A DNA stretch of 33,421 bases. Origin: JADJNW01 sp964517145 (GTDB taxonomy: Bacteria; Bacteroidota; Bacteroidia; Chitinophagales; Saprospiraceae). The stretch lies in NCBI GenBank assembly GCA_964517145.1, contig CAZFBN010000049.1, forward strand, positions 1-33,421, given 5' to 3'. Below the pieces are notes generated by a model. The model saw only the letters and a list, made by a program, of their open reading frames with translations. It ran no database searches and was not told the DNA's origin. This document shows positions 6,965 through 15,399 of this stretch, piece after piece (the first letter of the stretch is position 1; each line of letters begins with the position of its first letter). The position numbers and the translations under genes were made by a program.

Positions 6965-8023
6965 ATGCAACGCCTTTTAGTTTATGCCCTGATTTTTATT
7001 GGAGTAGTCTTTTTCTACGCTGCCGTTCCGGTGCTCCAATCTTCTAATATTTCTAAAAATGCCCTTTATTTGATGACGGTCAAAGGTAAAATTTCTGCCG
7101 ATCAAATGGGCATGACGCTCATTCACGAACATGTTTTCCTAGACTGGTCAGGTGCGGACAGCATTAATCCGAAAAATTGGGATAACGAAGGCGCGTTTAA
7201 AATCATTTTACCCTATCTCCGGGAAATGAAAGCCCAGGGTGTTCAAACTTTTTTGGAATGCACGCCAAATTACATCGGTCGTAATCCGTTATTGATCAAA
7301 CGATTAGCTGATTCGACCGGCTTACAAATTCTTACCAACACCGGCTACTACGGTGCCCGCCGGAATGCTCATCTGCCTAAACACGCCTATACAGAAACCG
7401 CCCAACAACTTGCAAAACGCTGGATTCAGGAGTGGAAAAATGGTTTGGATGGTACAGCTATTCGCCCCGGATTTATCAAAATCGGCGTAGAAGTGCCCCT
7501 GTCACCGCTCCACGAAAAATTAGTACGCGCCGCTGCCATTACGCACAAAAAAACAGGCTTAACCATTGTGGCACACACTGGACCCGAGGCAGGCGCTTAT
7601 CGCGAATTGGAAATTCTCGCACAAGAGGGTGTTGCGCCCGAAGCCCTCGTATGGACGCACGCGCAGGGCGGTACGCGTGAAGCCCACGTGGATATTGCGC
7701 GCCGAGGTGCATGGGTGTCGCTGGACGGTATGGGATGGATTGATCCTGCCGATCAAAATAGCGATAGCACCGCCTTAAAAGATTACATCGGTATGCTCAA
7801 AAATCTGAAAGATAACAACTTGTTGCATCGTACGCTCATTGCGCACGACGCCGGTTGGTACACGCATGGCGCGAAGGATGCTTTGGTGTATAAACCCTAC
7901 ACGCCTATTTTTCAATTGGTTATACCGGAACTGAGAAAAGTAGGTTTCAATGATGCGGACCTTCGTCAGCTTTTGATCGAAAATCCTAAAAAAGCTTATG
8001 CTATTCAAATAAAAAAGCAGTAA
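6965..8023 (+). CDS. Phosphotriesterase-family metal-dependent hydrolase, membrane-anchored
   Basis: A 352-residue amidohydrolase-superfamily protein of the phosphotriesterase-related group. The TIM-barrel metal ligands are visible: His54 and His56 in LIHEHVFLDW, a candidate bridging Lys172 in FIKIGVEV, His204 in IVAHTG, His232 in WTHAQGG and Asp295 in IAHDAGW. Residues 5-22 are a single hydrophobic segment without a clear cleavage site, so the enzyme is probably anchored in the inner membrane or exported. The catalytic domain begins near LMTVKGKISADQMGMTL. The family hydrolyses lactones, phosphotriesters or other esters, and the substrate cannot be told here. A small inverted repeat (AGGTAAG 6929-6935, CTTACCT 6956-6962) lies just before the start. 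A bidirectional hairpin follows the stop. Confidence 0.85.
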   Translation: MQRLLVYALIFIGVVFFYAAVPVLQSSNISKNALYLMTVKGKISADQMGMTLIHEHVFLDWSGADSINPKNWDNEGAFKIILPYLREMKAQGVQTFLECTPNYIGRNPLLIKRLADSTGLQILTNTGYYGARRNAHLPKHAYTETAQQLAKRWIQEWKNGLDGTAIRPGFIKIGVEVPLSPLHEKLVRAAAITHKKTGLTIVAHTGPEAGAYRELEILAQEGVAPEALVWTHAQGGTREAHVDIARRGAWVSLDGMGWIDPADQNSDSTALKDYIGMLKNLKDNNLLHRTLIAHDAGWYTHGAKDALVYKPYTPIFQLVIPELRKVGFNDADLRQLLIENPKKAYAIQIKKQ

Positions 8024-8034
8024 AACGGAAAGAA

Positions 8035-8060
8035 AGATGTGACAACGCTATGCCACATCT
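8035..8060. terminator. Bidirectional hairpin between convergent genes
   Basis: AGATGTG (8035-8041) pairs with CACATCT (8054-8060) around a 12-base loop, in the 50-base gap between the hydrolase (ending 8023) and the leftward T9SS protein (ending 8074). The position suits a terminator serving both strands. Confidence 0.55.
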
Positions 8061-8073
8061 CCCCACTGATTTT

Positions 8074-9897
8074 TTATTGCTTTATCAATCTTAATGTTTT
8101 TCGACCGTCTTGCACCTGCAACTCAATCAAATATATGCCTGCCGGTTCGTGCTGTAAATCTATTGCTAGCTGATTATTACCAAATAAATGGGAATATACC
8201 TGCCGACTGATTTCCATTCCAACCGCATTTCGCACGATGACCGTTGCATCAGTTTCCTTTTGCAAGGCAAATTGTAACCAGGTTTGCCCAGTGGTTGGAT
8301 TCGGGAACATTTTCAAATCATACACCCATTCCCCAAATGAATCTTCCGTCGAAGTGGTACATCCTGCGAAACCAGGATCGTATGTCACAATTCGAGAATA
8401 TGTACTCGCACAACCCGTCAAAGAATTGGTTATTTTTAAAATATAAGTACCGCTTGCATTTGCACAATAGTTAACGCCTTTTGCATTGGGTATGATATTT
8501 CCATTGAAAAACCACTCAACGGTGTAATTGGCAGGTAATTTGGCGGGTTCCAATAACACTAAATAATTTTGCTGATTGGTAAAAATGGGAAAAGCTGGCG
8601 GCTCCGCGAAGTTTAGTTTTGCTGTATCAGAATAAGCCCGACAACCATCCACCGAAGTATAAACCACAAAGTAATTTCCGCTTTCTTTGGTGGACAATAG
8701 GGAATCAGTACGCCCAATGAGCGATTCTCCGTTCCTAAACCATTGAATATTAGTCGAATAGTTCGTGCGCAACTCCAGGGCATCGCCCTTGCACAATTGT
8801 TTACCCTGGTACCCAGACAAAGTCGGCGAGGCAGGCTGCGCATAGACCCGCACTGTATCGGAAGAACGCACGGTGTCCACGGGGTGAATAATGGTAATGG
8901 TAGATTTAACTTCCACTGCCGGAATCGTTCCATTGGATGCCTTATTAAAAGTTACATTGCCACAAGGGTCATCATCATTTCCAAGAAAACCATCATCATC
9001 GTCCGTGATTTTTATTAAATAATTGCCATCTTCAATAGGAATATTTACATTATAATTCAACGGCAACCTGGCGTCTGTCGTTACATTTGATTTGTAAAGC
9101 ACCGTGCCTTGCGGATCTAAAATTTCGACCCAAACATCCGGGCGATTGCCCAAAAAATCAGTACAGCTCAATTCATCCACTCTTAAATTGGTCAGAAAAT
9201 AGCCAGCTGTATCCACAATAGCTTCATAATTAACAAAATAAGTACCAGGTTCAGGATAAATTTGATCCGACGGGTTTTCCTGCGTGGAGGTTTGTCCGTT
9301 TCCAAAATCCCATTTATAAGAAAATCCTGTTTGCCCGTTGGAAGAGATATTATTCTGAAAAGCAACCGCCACTTCACCACAGCCGCGGCTATTTTCCATG
9401 GTAAATCCTTCGGTTACGCTTACTGCTGGTTCGATCAGAATAGGAAAAGAAAAAGAGGTCGTTTGTGTCACAATCAACACTTTGGCAGACACGACTACTT
9501 CTATCTCATACAAACCCGGCTGTAGCGGAGTGCCGCAAAAACGCACGCAGCCATCTGTTTCGTCTGATACTTTGAATTCCAGTTGATTGGCTTCCCAACT
9601 CAAGCCCGGCGGTACATTTGTAACGGAAGTAATTGTGATCTGACTGATGGTAATATTGGGTATAATGGTTGAATCGTTGGCAGCTACTGGTGTGGTTGTT
9701 TTTGGCATCCGAAAACTGATGTCAGCTTCGTAGTATTCACCGGCTCTGCCATTCGGCGCATCGCCAAGATAAATGGTATCAGCAGGAAGTGTGGCAGGTA
9801 CCGCTACAATGCAGTCTGGGCAACCCGTCTGCGCAAAAATAGTGGCTACTCCGCCAACCATTGCCAGTAAGCAAATAAAGCGTAATTGTTTTCTCAT
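8074..9897 (-). CDS. T9SS-sorted multidomain secreted protein with PKD and Ig-like domains
   Basis: A 607-residue exported protein. The ATG at 9897 gives a clean signal peptide (MRKQLRFICLLAMVGG..FAQ); an upstream in-frame ATG at 9921 would add 8 residues in front of it. In order: an N-terminal domain (about 25-160) with NVPPGLSWEANQLEF and a Cys pair in GCVRFCGTP; a PKD domain (about 165-245) with YKWDFGNGQTSTQENP and GTYFVNYEA; an aspartate-rich region with DDDDGFLGNDDDPCG that could bind calcium; one or two Ig-like domains (QLCKGDALELRTN, NIQWFRNGESL); and a type A T9SS C-terminal domain starting at MFPNPTTGQTWL and ending KTLRLIKQ. It should cross the outer membrane via the type IX system and end up on the surface or outside. 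It probably acts in adhesion or as a structural protein; no catalytic motif is seen. Confidence 0.85.
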   Translation of the reverse strand: MRKQLRFICLLAMVGGVATIFAQTGCPDCIVAVPATLPADTIYLGDAPNGRAGEYYEADISFRMPKTTTPVAANDSTIIPNITISQITITSVTNVPPGLSWEANQLEFKVSDETDGCVRFCGTPLQPGLYEIEVVVSAKVLIVTQTTSFSFPILIEPAVSVTEGFTMENSRGCGEVAVAFQNNISSNGQTGFSYKWDFGNGQTSTQENPSDQIYPEPGTYFVNYEAIVDTAGYFLTNLRVDELSCTDFLGNRPDVWVEILDPQGTVLYKSNVTTDARLPLNYNVNIPIEDGNYLIKITDDDDGFLGNDDDPCGNVTFNKASNGTIPAVEVKSTITIIHPVDTVRSSDTVRVYAQPASPTLSGYQGKQLCKGDALELRTNYSTNIQWFRNGESLIGRTDSLLSTKESGNYFVVYTSVDGCRAYSDTAKLNFAEPPAFPIFTNQQNYLVLLEPAKLPANYTVEWFFNGNIIPNAKGVNYCANASGTYILKITNSLTGCASTYSRIVTYDPGFAGCTTSTEDSFGEWVYDLKMFPNPTTGQTWLQFALQKETDATVIVRNAVGMEISRQVYSHLFGNNQLAIDLQHEPAGIYLIELQVQDGRKTLRLIKQ

Positions 9898-10014
9898 ATT
9901 GTTGAATTTTATAAATGTCAATAACAGATCTAATACACTTTAGACGATAGGATGTCTATTTTGTCACAGGGCAGGAAAAGGGTGGAGTGTTTGGAGATTT
10001 TTTGACTTTTCGAC

Positions 10015-10034
10015 TTAGCTTTTTAAAAAGCTAA
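10015..10034. repeat. Perfect 20-bp palindrome
   Basis: TTAGCTTTTT (10015-10024) is followed directly by its complement AAAAAGCTAA (10025-10034). It lies upstream of the leftward gene starting at 9897 and downstream of the gene ending at 10113. It could be an operator or a cruciform or terminator element. Confidence 0.5.
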
Positions 10035-10047
10035 TAACCAGACAATT

Positions 10048-10102
10048 AAGAGACTTAGAAAATCAACATAGATATAGATGAAGATGAATCTCTAAGTCTC
10101 TT
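10048..10102 (-). terminator. Hairpin downstream of the short T9SS gene
   Basis: The perfect 12-base arms AAGAGACTTAGA (10048-10059) and TCTAAGTCTCTT (10091-10102) have a 31-base loop. It lies 11 bases beyond the stop of the leftward gene at 10113, so it probably ends that transcript. Confidence 0.55.
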
Positions 10103-10112
10103 GTGCTATTGA

Positions 10113-10910
10113 TTATTTACTAACGATCATTTTACTGGAGAAACGGTGTACACCATCGCTGAGCGTATAGATGTAAGCACCTGATGCTAAGTGACTTCCA
10201 TCGTAGCGAATGTTGTTTTCACCTTCCCAAATGCTTACCCGTTCGCGGTGTACTTGCTTCCCGACCAGATCACTCACCACAAAATCAAAATTGCCGCTTA
10301 CTTTTGAATTGACGACAATCTGCGTGAAACCATTGAAAGGATTGGGGCGGTTGACGGCGCTTACTTCCAGATTTGCCAGTTCTTCCGTTGAGGTAAGGCA
10401 CTGCCCTTCCGTTTTCACATGCAAGTAGTAATTTCCTCTGAACAAGGTAGCGTCAGGAAATGTCAGCGGTAAATTGAAAAAGCCGGTGGACACAAAACCG
10501 GAAATACTGACATCATACACGCCAGTCGTGTCATTTACTGTTCCAAATAATTTTATACAACCTTTACTATTCGCAGGAAAAACGCAGGTAGGCGGTTCGC
10601 ATACATAATCCAAGCCTTTTGGCAAATTCCGAACAGCCGTATCCGGGTTCACACTGATATTCTGAATGGGTAAATCATTGCCCAAAATGGAAAAAGTAGC
10701 AGGTATCACTAAGGTCACAACAAATTCAAAATCTTCATTGACGCAAGCAGTGTCGGTAATCCCTCCCGTTGGACTTATTTCCGAATCATACGGTTTAGGG
10801 TAAGGTCCTATCAGGGTATCTGGCAAATTTTCAGCCGGCACGCATTCTTGAGCATGGCTGAGGGTTAATACCACAACGAGAAAAGACAGGCAAAGTAAAA
10901 GTTTCTTCAT
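10113..10910 (-). CDS. Short T9SS-sorted secreted protein
   Basis: A 265-residue exported protein: signal peptide MKKLLLCLSFLVVVLTLSHAQ, one N-terminal domain, and a type A T9SS sorting domain (about 185-265) with the usual NRPNPFNGFTQI opening and a GAYIYTLSDG..SSKMIVSK ending. The N-terminal domain (about 22-160) contains LPDTLIGPYP, the phrase RNLPKGLDYVCEPPTCVF and KGCIKLFGTV. The same order of motifs occurs in the N-terminal domain of the neighbouring 607-residue protein. Both genes run leftward, separated by about 215 bases with hairpins, so they are probably transcribed separately. No enzymatic motif is visible; an adhesive or matrix role is an inference. Confidence 0.8.
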   Translation of the reverse strand: MKKLLLCLSFLVVVLTLSHAQECVPAENLPDTLIGPYPKPYDSEISPTGGITDTACVNEDFEFVVTLVIPATFSILGNDLPIQNISVNPDTAVRNLPKGLDYVCEPPTCVFPANSKGCIKLFGTVNDTTGVYDVSISGFVSTGFFNLPLTFPDATLFRGNYYLHVKTEGQCLTSTEELANLEVSAVNRPNPFNGFTQIVVNSKVSGNFDFVVSDLVGKQVHRERVSIWEGENNIRYDGSHLASGAYIYTLSDGVHRFSSKMIVSK

Positions 10911-11212
10911 AGTAAAATTGGTTTGAATTCATTTTAGAATTTCGGCAATATAGAGTTTTTGTGTATTGTTGGGAAAAAAAATATCGCGTTTTGTACAATT
11001 CGCTGCAAGCGGCGCATAAAAAATTTGAATTTTGCATTACCTTCGCTTAATTTTCCGCTCGATTGCCCTGTAAACAATTCTAAGATTTTAGATTTTAGAT
11101 ATTTGATTTTAGATTACAGCATTGTCCAAGCAACTTTCCGAAAATTATCTTACTGCCCTTCTAATTTCAAACATCCAGTATCTAAATCTTCAAACACAAA
11201 CCTAACCTTTTT
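10911..11212. other. Divergent intergenic region with TTTTAGAT repeats
   Basis: This 302-base spacer separates the leftward T9SS gene from the rightward TonB receptor, so both promoters should be here. I find no perfect TAnnTTTG element. TATATTG, read leftward near 10946-10952, is a weak -7 candidate. Positions 11082-11115 hold a slipped repeat of TTTTAGAT/TTTGAT units. Confidence 0.45.
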
Positions 11213-13540
11213 ATGCAGCAAAAAACACACGTTTTATTCTTGTTTGCAACTTTGTTTACAAGCATCTTATGCGCACAAACCGCAATTCTGACCGGTAAAA
11301 TTACCGACCAAAGCACAGGAGAACCGCTCATAGCCGCAACCATACTGGCAGGTGCCAAAGGAGCCGTTGCAGATGTAGATGGCAATTACAGTATTGAATT
11401 AGAAGCAGGTACATATAAGGTAGAAATAAGCTATGTAGGTTATCAGTCCATTCAGCAGACCATTACATTGGCAAATGGAGAGACCCGGACACTAGATGTA
11501 GCACTCAGCAACGAAACCAATCTTTTACAAACGGCTACCGTCACAAGCGGCAAATACGAAAAACCGCTGAGCGAAGTCACCGTTTCATTGGAGGTTTTAA
11601 AGCCAAATTTAATTGAAAACACGAGCAAACTCACCATTGACAAGGCTTTGGACAAAGTGCCGGGCGTAAGCGTCATTGACGGGCAAGCCAATATTCGCGG
11701 AGGTTCTGGCTATGCTTATGGCGCAGGTAGCCGCGTGTTGCTCTTGGTGGACGATATTCCCATTTTGCAGGCGGACGCCGGTTTTCCCAATTGGGAGGAC
11801 GTGCCGATTGAAAATATCGAGCAAATTGAAGTGTTGAAAGGGGCAGCCTCGTCTTTGTTTGGTTCCGCTGCGCTCAATGGCATTATCAATATTCGCACAG
11901 CGGTGCCCAAATCCGAGCCGGAAACGAAGATCGCGCTTTTTTATAATCCCTATTTTTCTCCTCAAGATGAAAACCTGAAATGGTGGGATAGTGCGCCTTA
12001 TTCCCTCGGCGCGAGCCTTTCGCACCGGCAGCGTTTCAAAAAACTAGATGTGGTGTTGGGGGGCTATTATTTGAACGAGGAAAGCTACAATCAAGACACC
12101 TATAACCGTTTTGGTCGCTTTAATTTTTCCACCAATTATCGCATTACCGACCGCCTTACCGCTGGCATCAACGGAAACTTTAACGGCGGAGATAAAGGCT
12201 CGTTCTTTTATTGGCAATCAGATATGGCAACCTACCAACCTAATTTAAATAACGACGGCACTTCTACTGCCACTACGCGCAAACGCTTCCGTTATAATAT
12301 TGATCCACACATTACTTATTTTGATAATGCTGGCAATCGGCATAAATTTTTAGGTCGTTATTATGACGTAAATAATGATAATAGCGCCAACCAATCTAAT
12401 TTTTCTACCATATTATATGGTGAATATCAATTTCAGCGCAGGTTTGTCAATGCGGATTTGGTTCTGACGGCAGGCGTAGTAGGCATGCGCACGGAAGTGG
12501 AAGCTGAATTGTACGGTGATACAACTTTTACCTCCAGCAACGCAGCGGCTTATTTGCAACTGGAGAAAAAATTTGGCGAACGCCTCAATCTTTCTGCGGG
12601 TTTCCGCCTGGAAAACAACGTTTTAAATAATCCAGGTTTTCAATATAGAACCGGTAACACGGTCAATACCATCGTACCTAGCGACGAACGCGAAACCAAG
12701 CCGGTAATGCGCCTCGGTGTCAATTATAAAGCGACCGATTACACTTACCTTCGGGCATCCTGGGGGCAGGGCTACCGCTACCCCACCATTGCCGAGAAAT
12801 ACATTTACACCGATGCAGGCGGATTTTTTGTTATTCCAAGTCCTGATTTAGGCTCTGAAACTGGCTGGACAGCAGAAGTAGGTGTTAAACAAGGCTTTAA
12901 AATTGGCAATTTTGAAGGATTTGTTGACCTGGCGGCATTTCAAATGAATTTTAATAATATGATAGAATTCAACCCTGTCTTTGGCGGATTTTCCATTATC
13001 CCCAATTTTCGGGCGGTGGACGTAGGCAACACGGAAATCAAGGGTGGAGAGGTTTCCATTGCTGGTCGAGGCAAGCTTTTTGGCGACTGGCAATTTGGGT
13101 TGCTCACGGGCTATGTTTATACCGAGCCGCGTTATTTAGAATATGATGCAAAAGCAGAAGTCGGCTCTAAAGCATATAATAATTATAATAACTCTTCTTT
13201 AAAAACGGATAATATTTTAAAATATCGTCCACGCCATAGTTTTAAAGCCGATTTGGAAATTACAAAAGGGGCATTTAGTTTTGGCATAGAATCTTTTCAC
13301 AACAGCAATGTAGAAGCAGTGGACGCTATTTTCCTACTCATTATCAAAGGATTAATTCAATTCCGCGAAGCGGATGACAATGGCTACTGGTTGAATAATG
13401 TGCGCGCAAGTTACACCTTTGCCAACGACTTAAAGTTTTCTTTATTATTCAATAATATTTTTAATGAATCATATTCAGTACGCCCGGGTTTGCTAGAAGC
13501 GCCACGCAATATGACGGTGCGATTGGATTATAAATTTTAA
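11213..13540 (+). CDS. TonB-dependent outer-membrane receptor with CarboxypepD_reg-like domain
   Basis: A 775-residue outer-membrane transporter. After a signal peptide (residues 1-21, ending ILCAQ) comes a CarboxypepD_reg-like beta-sandwich at about 25-105 (LTGKITDQSTGEPLIAAT, ADVDGNYSIELEAG, VEISYVGYQ). The plug domain follows at about 125-235, with ALDKVPGVSVIDGQANIRGG, VLLLVDDIPI and IEQIEVLKGAASSLFGS. The remainder is a beta-barrel ending in a terminal aromatic (TVRLDYKF). The length is typical of the family. There is no adjacent SusD-type lipoprotein, so this looks more like a siderophore, vitamin or metal receptor than a glycan-uptake SusC. The substrate cannot be identified. It is followed by a strong hairpin and is probably monocistronic. 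Confidence 0.9.
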   Translation: MQQKTHVLFLFATLFTSILCAQTAILTGKITDQSTGEPLIAATILAGAKGAVADVDGNYSIELEAGTYKVEISYVGYQSIQQTITLANGETRTLDVALSNETNLLQTATVTSGKYEKPLSEVTVSLEVLKPNLIENTSKLTIDKALDKVPGVSVIDGQANIRGGSGYAYGAGSRVLLLVDDIPILQADAGFPNWEDVPIENIEQIEVLKGAASSLFGSAALNGIINIRTAVPKSEPETKIALFYNPYFSPQDENLKWWDSAPYSLGASLSHRQRFKKLDVVLGGYYLNEESYNQDTYNRFGRFNFSTNYRITDRLTAGINGNFNGGDKGSFFYWQSDMATYQPNLNNDGTSTATTRKRFRYNIDPHITYFDNAGNRHKFLGRYYDVNNDNSANQSNFSTILYGEYQFQRRFVNADLVLTAGVVGMRTEVEAELYGDTTFTSSNAAAYLQLEKKFGERLNLSAGFRLENNVLNNPGFQYRTGNTVNTIVPSDERETKPVMRLGVNYKATDYTYLRASWGQGYRYPTIAEKYIYTDAGGFFVIPSPDLGSETGWTAEVGVKQGFKIGNFEGFVDLAAFQMNFNNMIEFNPVFGGFSIIPNFRAVDVGNTEIKGGEVSIAGRGKLFGDWQFGLLTGYVYTEPRYLEYDAKAEVGSKAYNNYNNSSLKTDNILKYRPRHSFKADLEITKGAFSFGIESFHNSNVEAVDAIFLLIIKGLIQFREADDNGYWLNNVRASYTFANDLKFSLLFNNIFNESYSVRPGLLEAPRNMTVRLDYKF

Positions 13541-13547
13541 TTTTTTA

Positions 13548-13593
13548 TTATTTGTTATTGGTTATTTGGAGCCGAATAACCAATAACAAATAA
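13548..13593. terminator. Perfect 19-bp stem after the TonB receptor
   Basis: TTATTTGTTATTGGTTATT (13548-13566) and its exact reverse complement (13575-13593) flank the 8-base loop TGGAGCCG. It begins 8 bases after the receptor stop. The stem is AT-rich and is not followed by a T-run, so termination is likely but not certain. A repeat-element origin is possible. Confidence 0.6.
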
Positions 13594-13714
13594 CATTTAA
13601 CCAACCACCTTCCTTTCTTTTCTGCGTTTCCAAGCCTTCTACCCAACCAAACACTTGTAATAATAATAAATACCAGGGACAAAGCTTTTTGCACAACGAT
13701 TTTACATAAAATAT

Positions 13715-13763
13715 CAAAATTTCCCAATTTCTCAATTTCTCAATTTCAAAATATCCCAATATC
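13715..13763. repeat. Degenerate AATTTC/CCAATATC repeat
   Basis: CAAAATTTCCCAATTTC (13715-13731) and CAAAATATCCCAATATC (13747-13763) differ at two positions and are joined by TCAATTTCTCAATTT. It is non-coding spacer between the receptor and miaB. Apart from this, the hairpin at 13548 and the promoter at 13817, I see nothing in 13541-13876. Confidence 0.5.
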
Positions 13764-13816
13764 ATAATCTCCTAACTTCCCCTGCCAAATTGTCACATTT
13801 CCCACCAAAAAATCCC

Positions 13817-13824
13817 TATCTTTG
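13817..13824 (+). promoter_or_regulatory. -7 element of the miaB promoter
   Basis: TATCTTTG is a perfect TAnnTTTG match, 52 bases before the miaB ATG. The -33 part is weak: TTG at 13790-13792 is 24 bases away, longer than the usual 19-21. Confidence 0.55.
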
Positions 13825-13876
13825 CAAACTATTTTAAGCAGCATATCATTTATTTGATTGAAAACCGCGTTGAACG

Positions 13877-15334
13877 ATGTTGTACGATGACAATCCGACC
13901 CTGGTTGGAATAAAAAAAGAGATTGACGAGAACAAGCAAGGAGAAGTGTTTTTTCCCAAAGGGATTCCTTCGGAACAAGAACGACCGCTGCACGGCGCGT
14001 CGAATGGCAAGCATTTTTATATCGAAAGCTATGGCTGCCAAATGAATTTCAGCGATAGCGAGATTGTGGCGTCGATTCTGGCGGATGTGGGATTCAATGC
14101 AACCCGGAATATCGAAGAAGCCGATCTGATCCTCATTAATACCTGCTCCATTCGAGAAAAAGCGGAAGAAACTGTGCGCAAACGCCTGCGGATTTTTGAT
14201 AAAATGAAGCGAGAACGACCAGGCACCATGGTCGGCGTGCTGGGCTGCATGGCAGAGCGTTTGAAGAAAAAATTCCTCGAAGAAGAGAAGCTGGTGGATA
14301 TGGTCGTCGGACCTGATGCGTACCGCGATCTGCCAAATCTTGTTGCCGGTGCAGAAGATGGCGAAAAAGGCGTGAATGTATTCCTCTCACGCGAAGAAAC
14401 GTATGCCGACATCAGCCCAATGCGCCTGGATAGCAATGGCGTGACGGCGTTCATCTCCATTATGCGGGGTTGCGACAATATGTGCTCGTTTTGTGTGGTG
14501 CCTTACACGCGCGGGCGCGAGCGCAGCCGCGATGCCTTTAGTATTGTGGCAGAAGCGACGGAATTATTCGAGCGCGGCTACCGGGAAGTAACGCTTTTAG
14601 GTCAGAATGTCGATTCATACAAATGGGAAAACCCAGAGACGGGGAAGGTCGTAAACTTCGCGGAATTATTAGAAATGTCGGCGCTGGTTCATCCTAATTT
14701 GCGGATTCGTTTTTCGACGTCACATCCAAAAGACATTACCGATGAGGTACTGTACACCATGGCTAAATATGAGAATATTTGCAAATACATTCACCTGCCG
14801 GTGCAAAGTGGAAATAGCAATGTTCTGGAACGTATGAACCGCACCTACGACCGCGAGTGGTACATGGAACGCGTGCAATCTATTTATAATATTATGCCCG
14901 ATTGTGCCATTTCTTCTGACATTATTACAGGTTTTTGCAGTGAAACAGAGGAAGAACATCAGGAAACCTTGAGCATGATGACATTCGCCAATTACAGCAT
15001 GTCGTACATGTTTGCCTATTCCGAGCGTCCGGGCACGCCCGCTGCCAAGAAATTCAAAGATGATGTGACGGAAGAAGTGAAAAAACGTCGTTTGGACGAA
15101 GTGATTCGTTTGCAGAATCAATTGTCTTACAAACATAATATCGCTGATATTGGAAAAACATTTAAAGTATTAATCGAAGGCGATTCTAAACGTTCCGATC
15201 AGGAATTCAAAGGACGCAATTCACAGAATAAAATGATTGTTTTTCCGAAAGTAAGTAACTTAAAACCAGGGGATTACGTGACGGTGCGTGTGACCGATGC
15301 GACAAGTGCGACGCTACGCGGGGAGATTGTATAA
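13877..15334 (+). CDS. miaB: MiaB, tRNA-2-methylthio-N6-dimethylallyladenosine synthase
   Basis: A 485-residue radical-SAM methylthiotransferase that adds the 2-methylthio group to i6A37 of tRNAs reading UNN codons. The N-terminal UPF0004 domain shows the iron-sulfur cysteines in YGCQMNFSDSE, NTCSIREKAEE and VLGCMAERLK. The radical-SAM CxxxCxxC motif is CDNMCSFC in MRGCDNMCSFCVVPYTRG (about residues 195-212), followed by GRERSR, typical of MiaB as against RimO or MtaB. The C-terminal TRAM domain is at about 420-483 (KTFKVLIEGDSKRS, GDYVTVRVTDATSATLRG). The length fits, with an N-terminal extension common in Bacteroidota. The start at 13877 follows a good -7 element. The sigma-54 activator begins 65 bases downstream, in the usual phylum order. 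Confidence 0.95.
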   Translation: MLYDDNPTLVGIKKEIDENKQGEVFFPKGIPSEQERPLHGASNGKHFYIESYGCQMNFSDSEIVASILADVGFNATRNIEEADLILINTCSIREKAEETVRKRLRIFDKMKRERPGTMVGVLGCMAERLKKKFLEEEKLVDMVVGPDAYRDLPNLVAGAEDGEKGVNVFLSREETYADISPMRLDSNGVTAFISIMRGCDNMCSFCVVPYTRGRERSRDAFSIVAEATELFERGYREVTLLGQNVDSYKWENPETGKVVNFAELLEMSALVHPNLRIRFSTSHPKDITDEVLYTMAKYENICKYIHLPVQSGNSNVLERMNRTYDREWYMERVQSIYNIMPDCAISSDIITGFCSETEEEHQETLSMMTFANYSMSYMFAYSERPGTPAAKKFKDDVTEEVKKRRLDEVIRLQNQLSYKHNIADIGKTFKVLIEGDSKRSDQEFKGRNSQNKMIVFPKVSNLKPGDYVTVRVTDATSATLRGEIV

Positions 15335-15399
15335 ATTTTAAAATTAAAAATAATTGGAAGTCTGGCAACTGACCTCCGGCATCTGACTTCAAGATCATA

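Noticed and set aside
11213..13540. A SusC-type glycan-uptake locus
   Set aside because: The receptor is shorter than typical SusC proteins and no SusD lipoprotein or glycosidase lies beside it.
13562..13765. A leftward 67-codon frame between the TonB receptor and miaB
   Set aside because: Its sequence is made by the hairpin and the AATTTC repeats; it looks like low-complexity translation.
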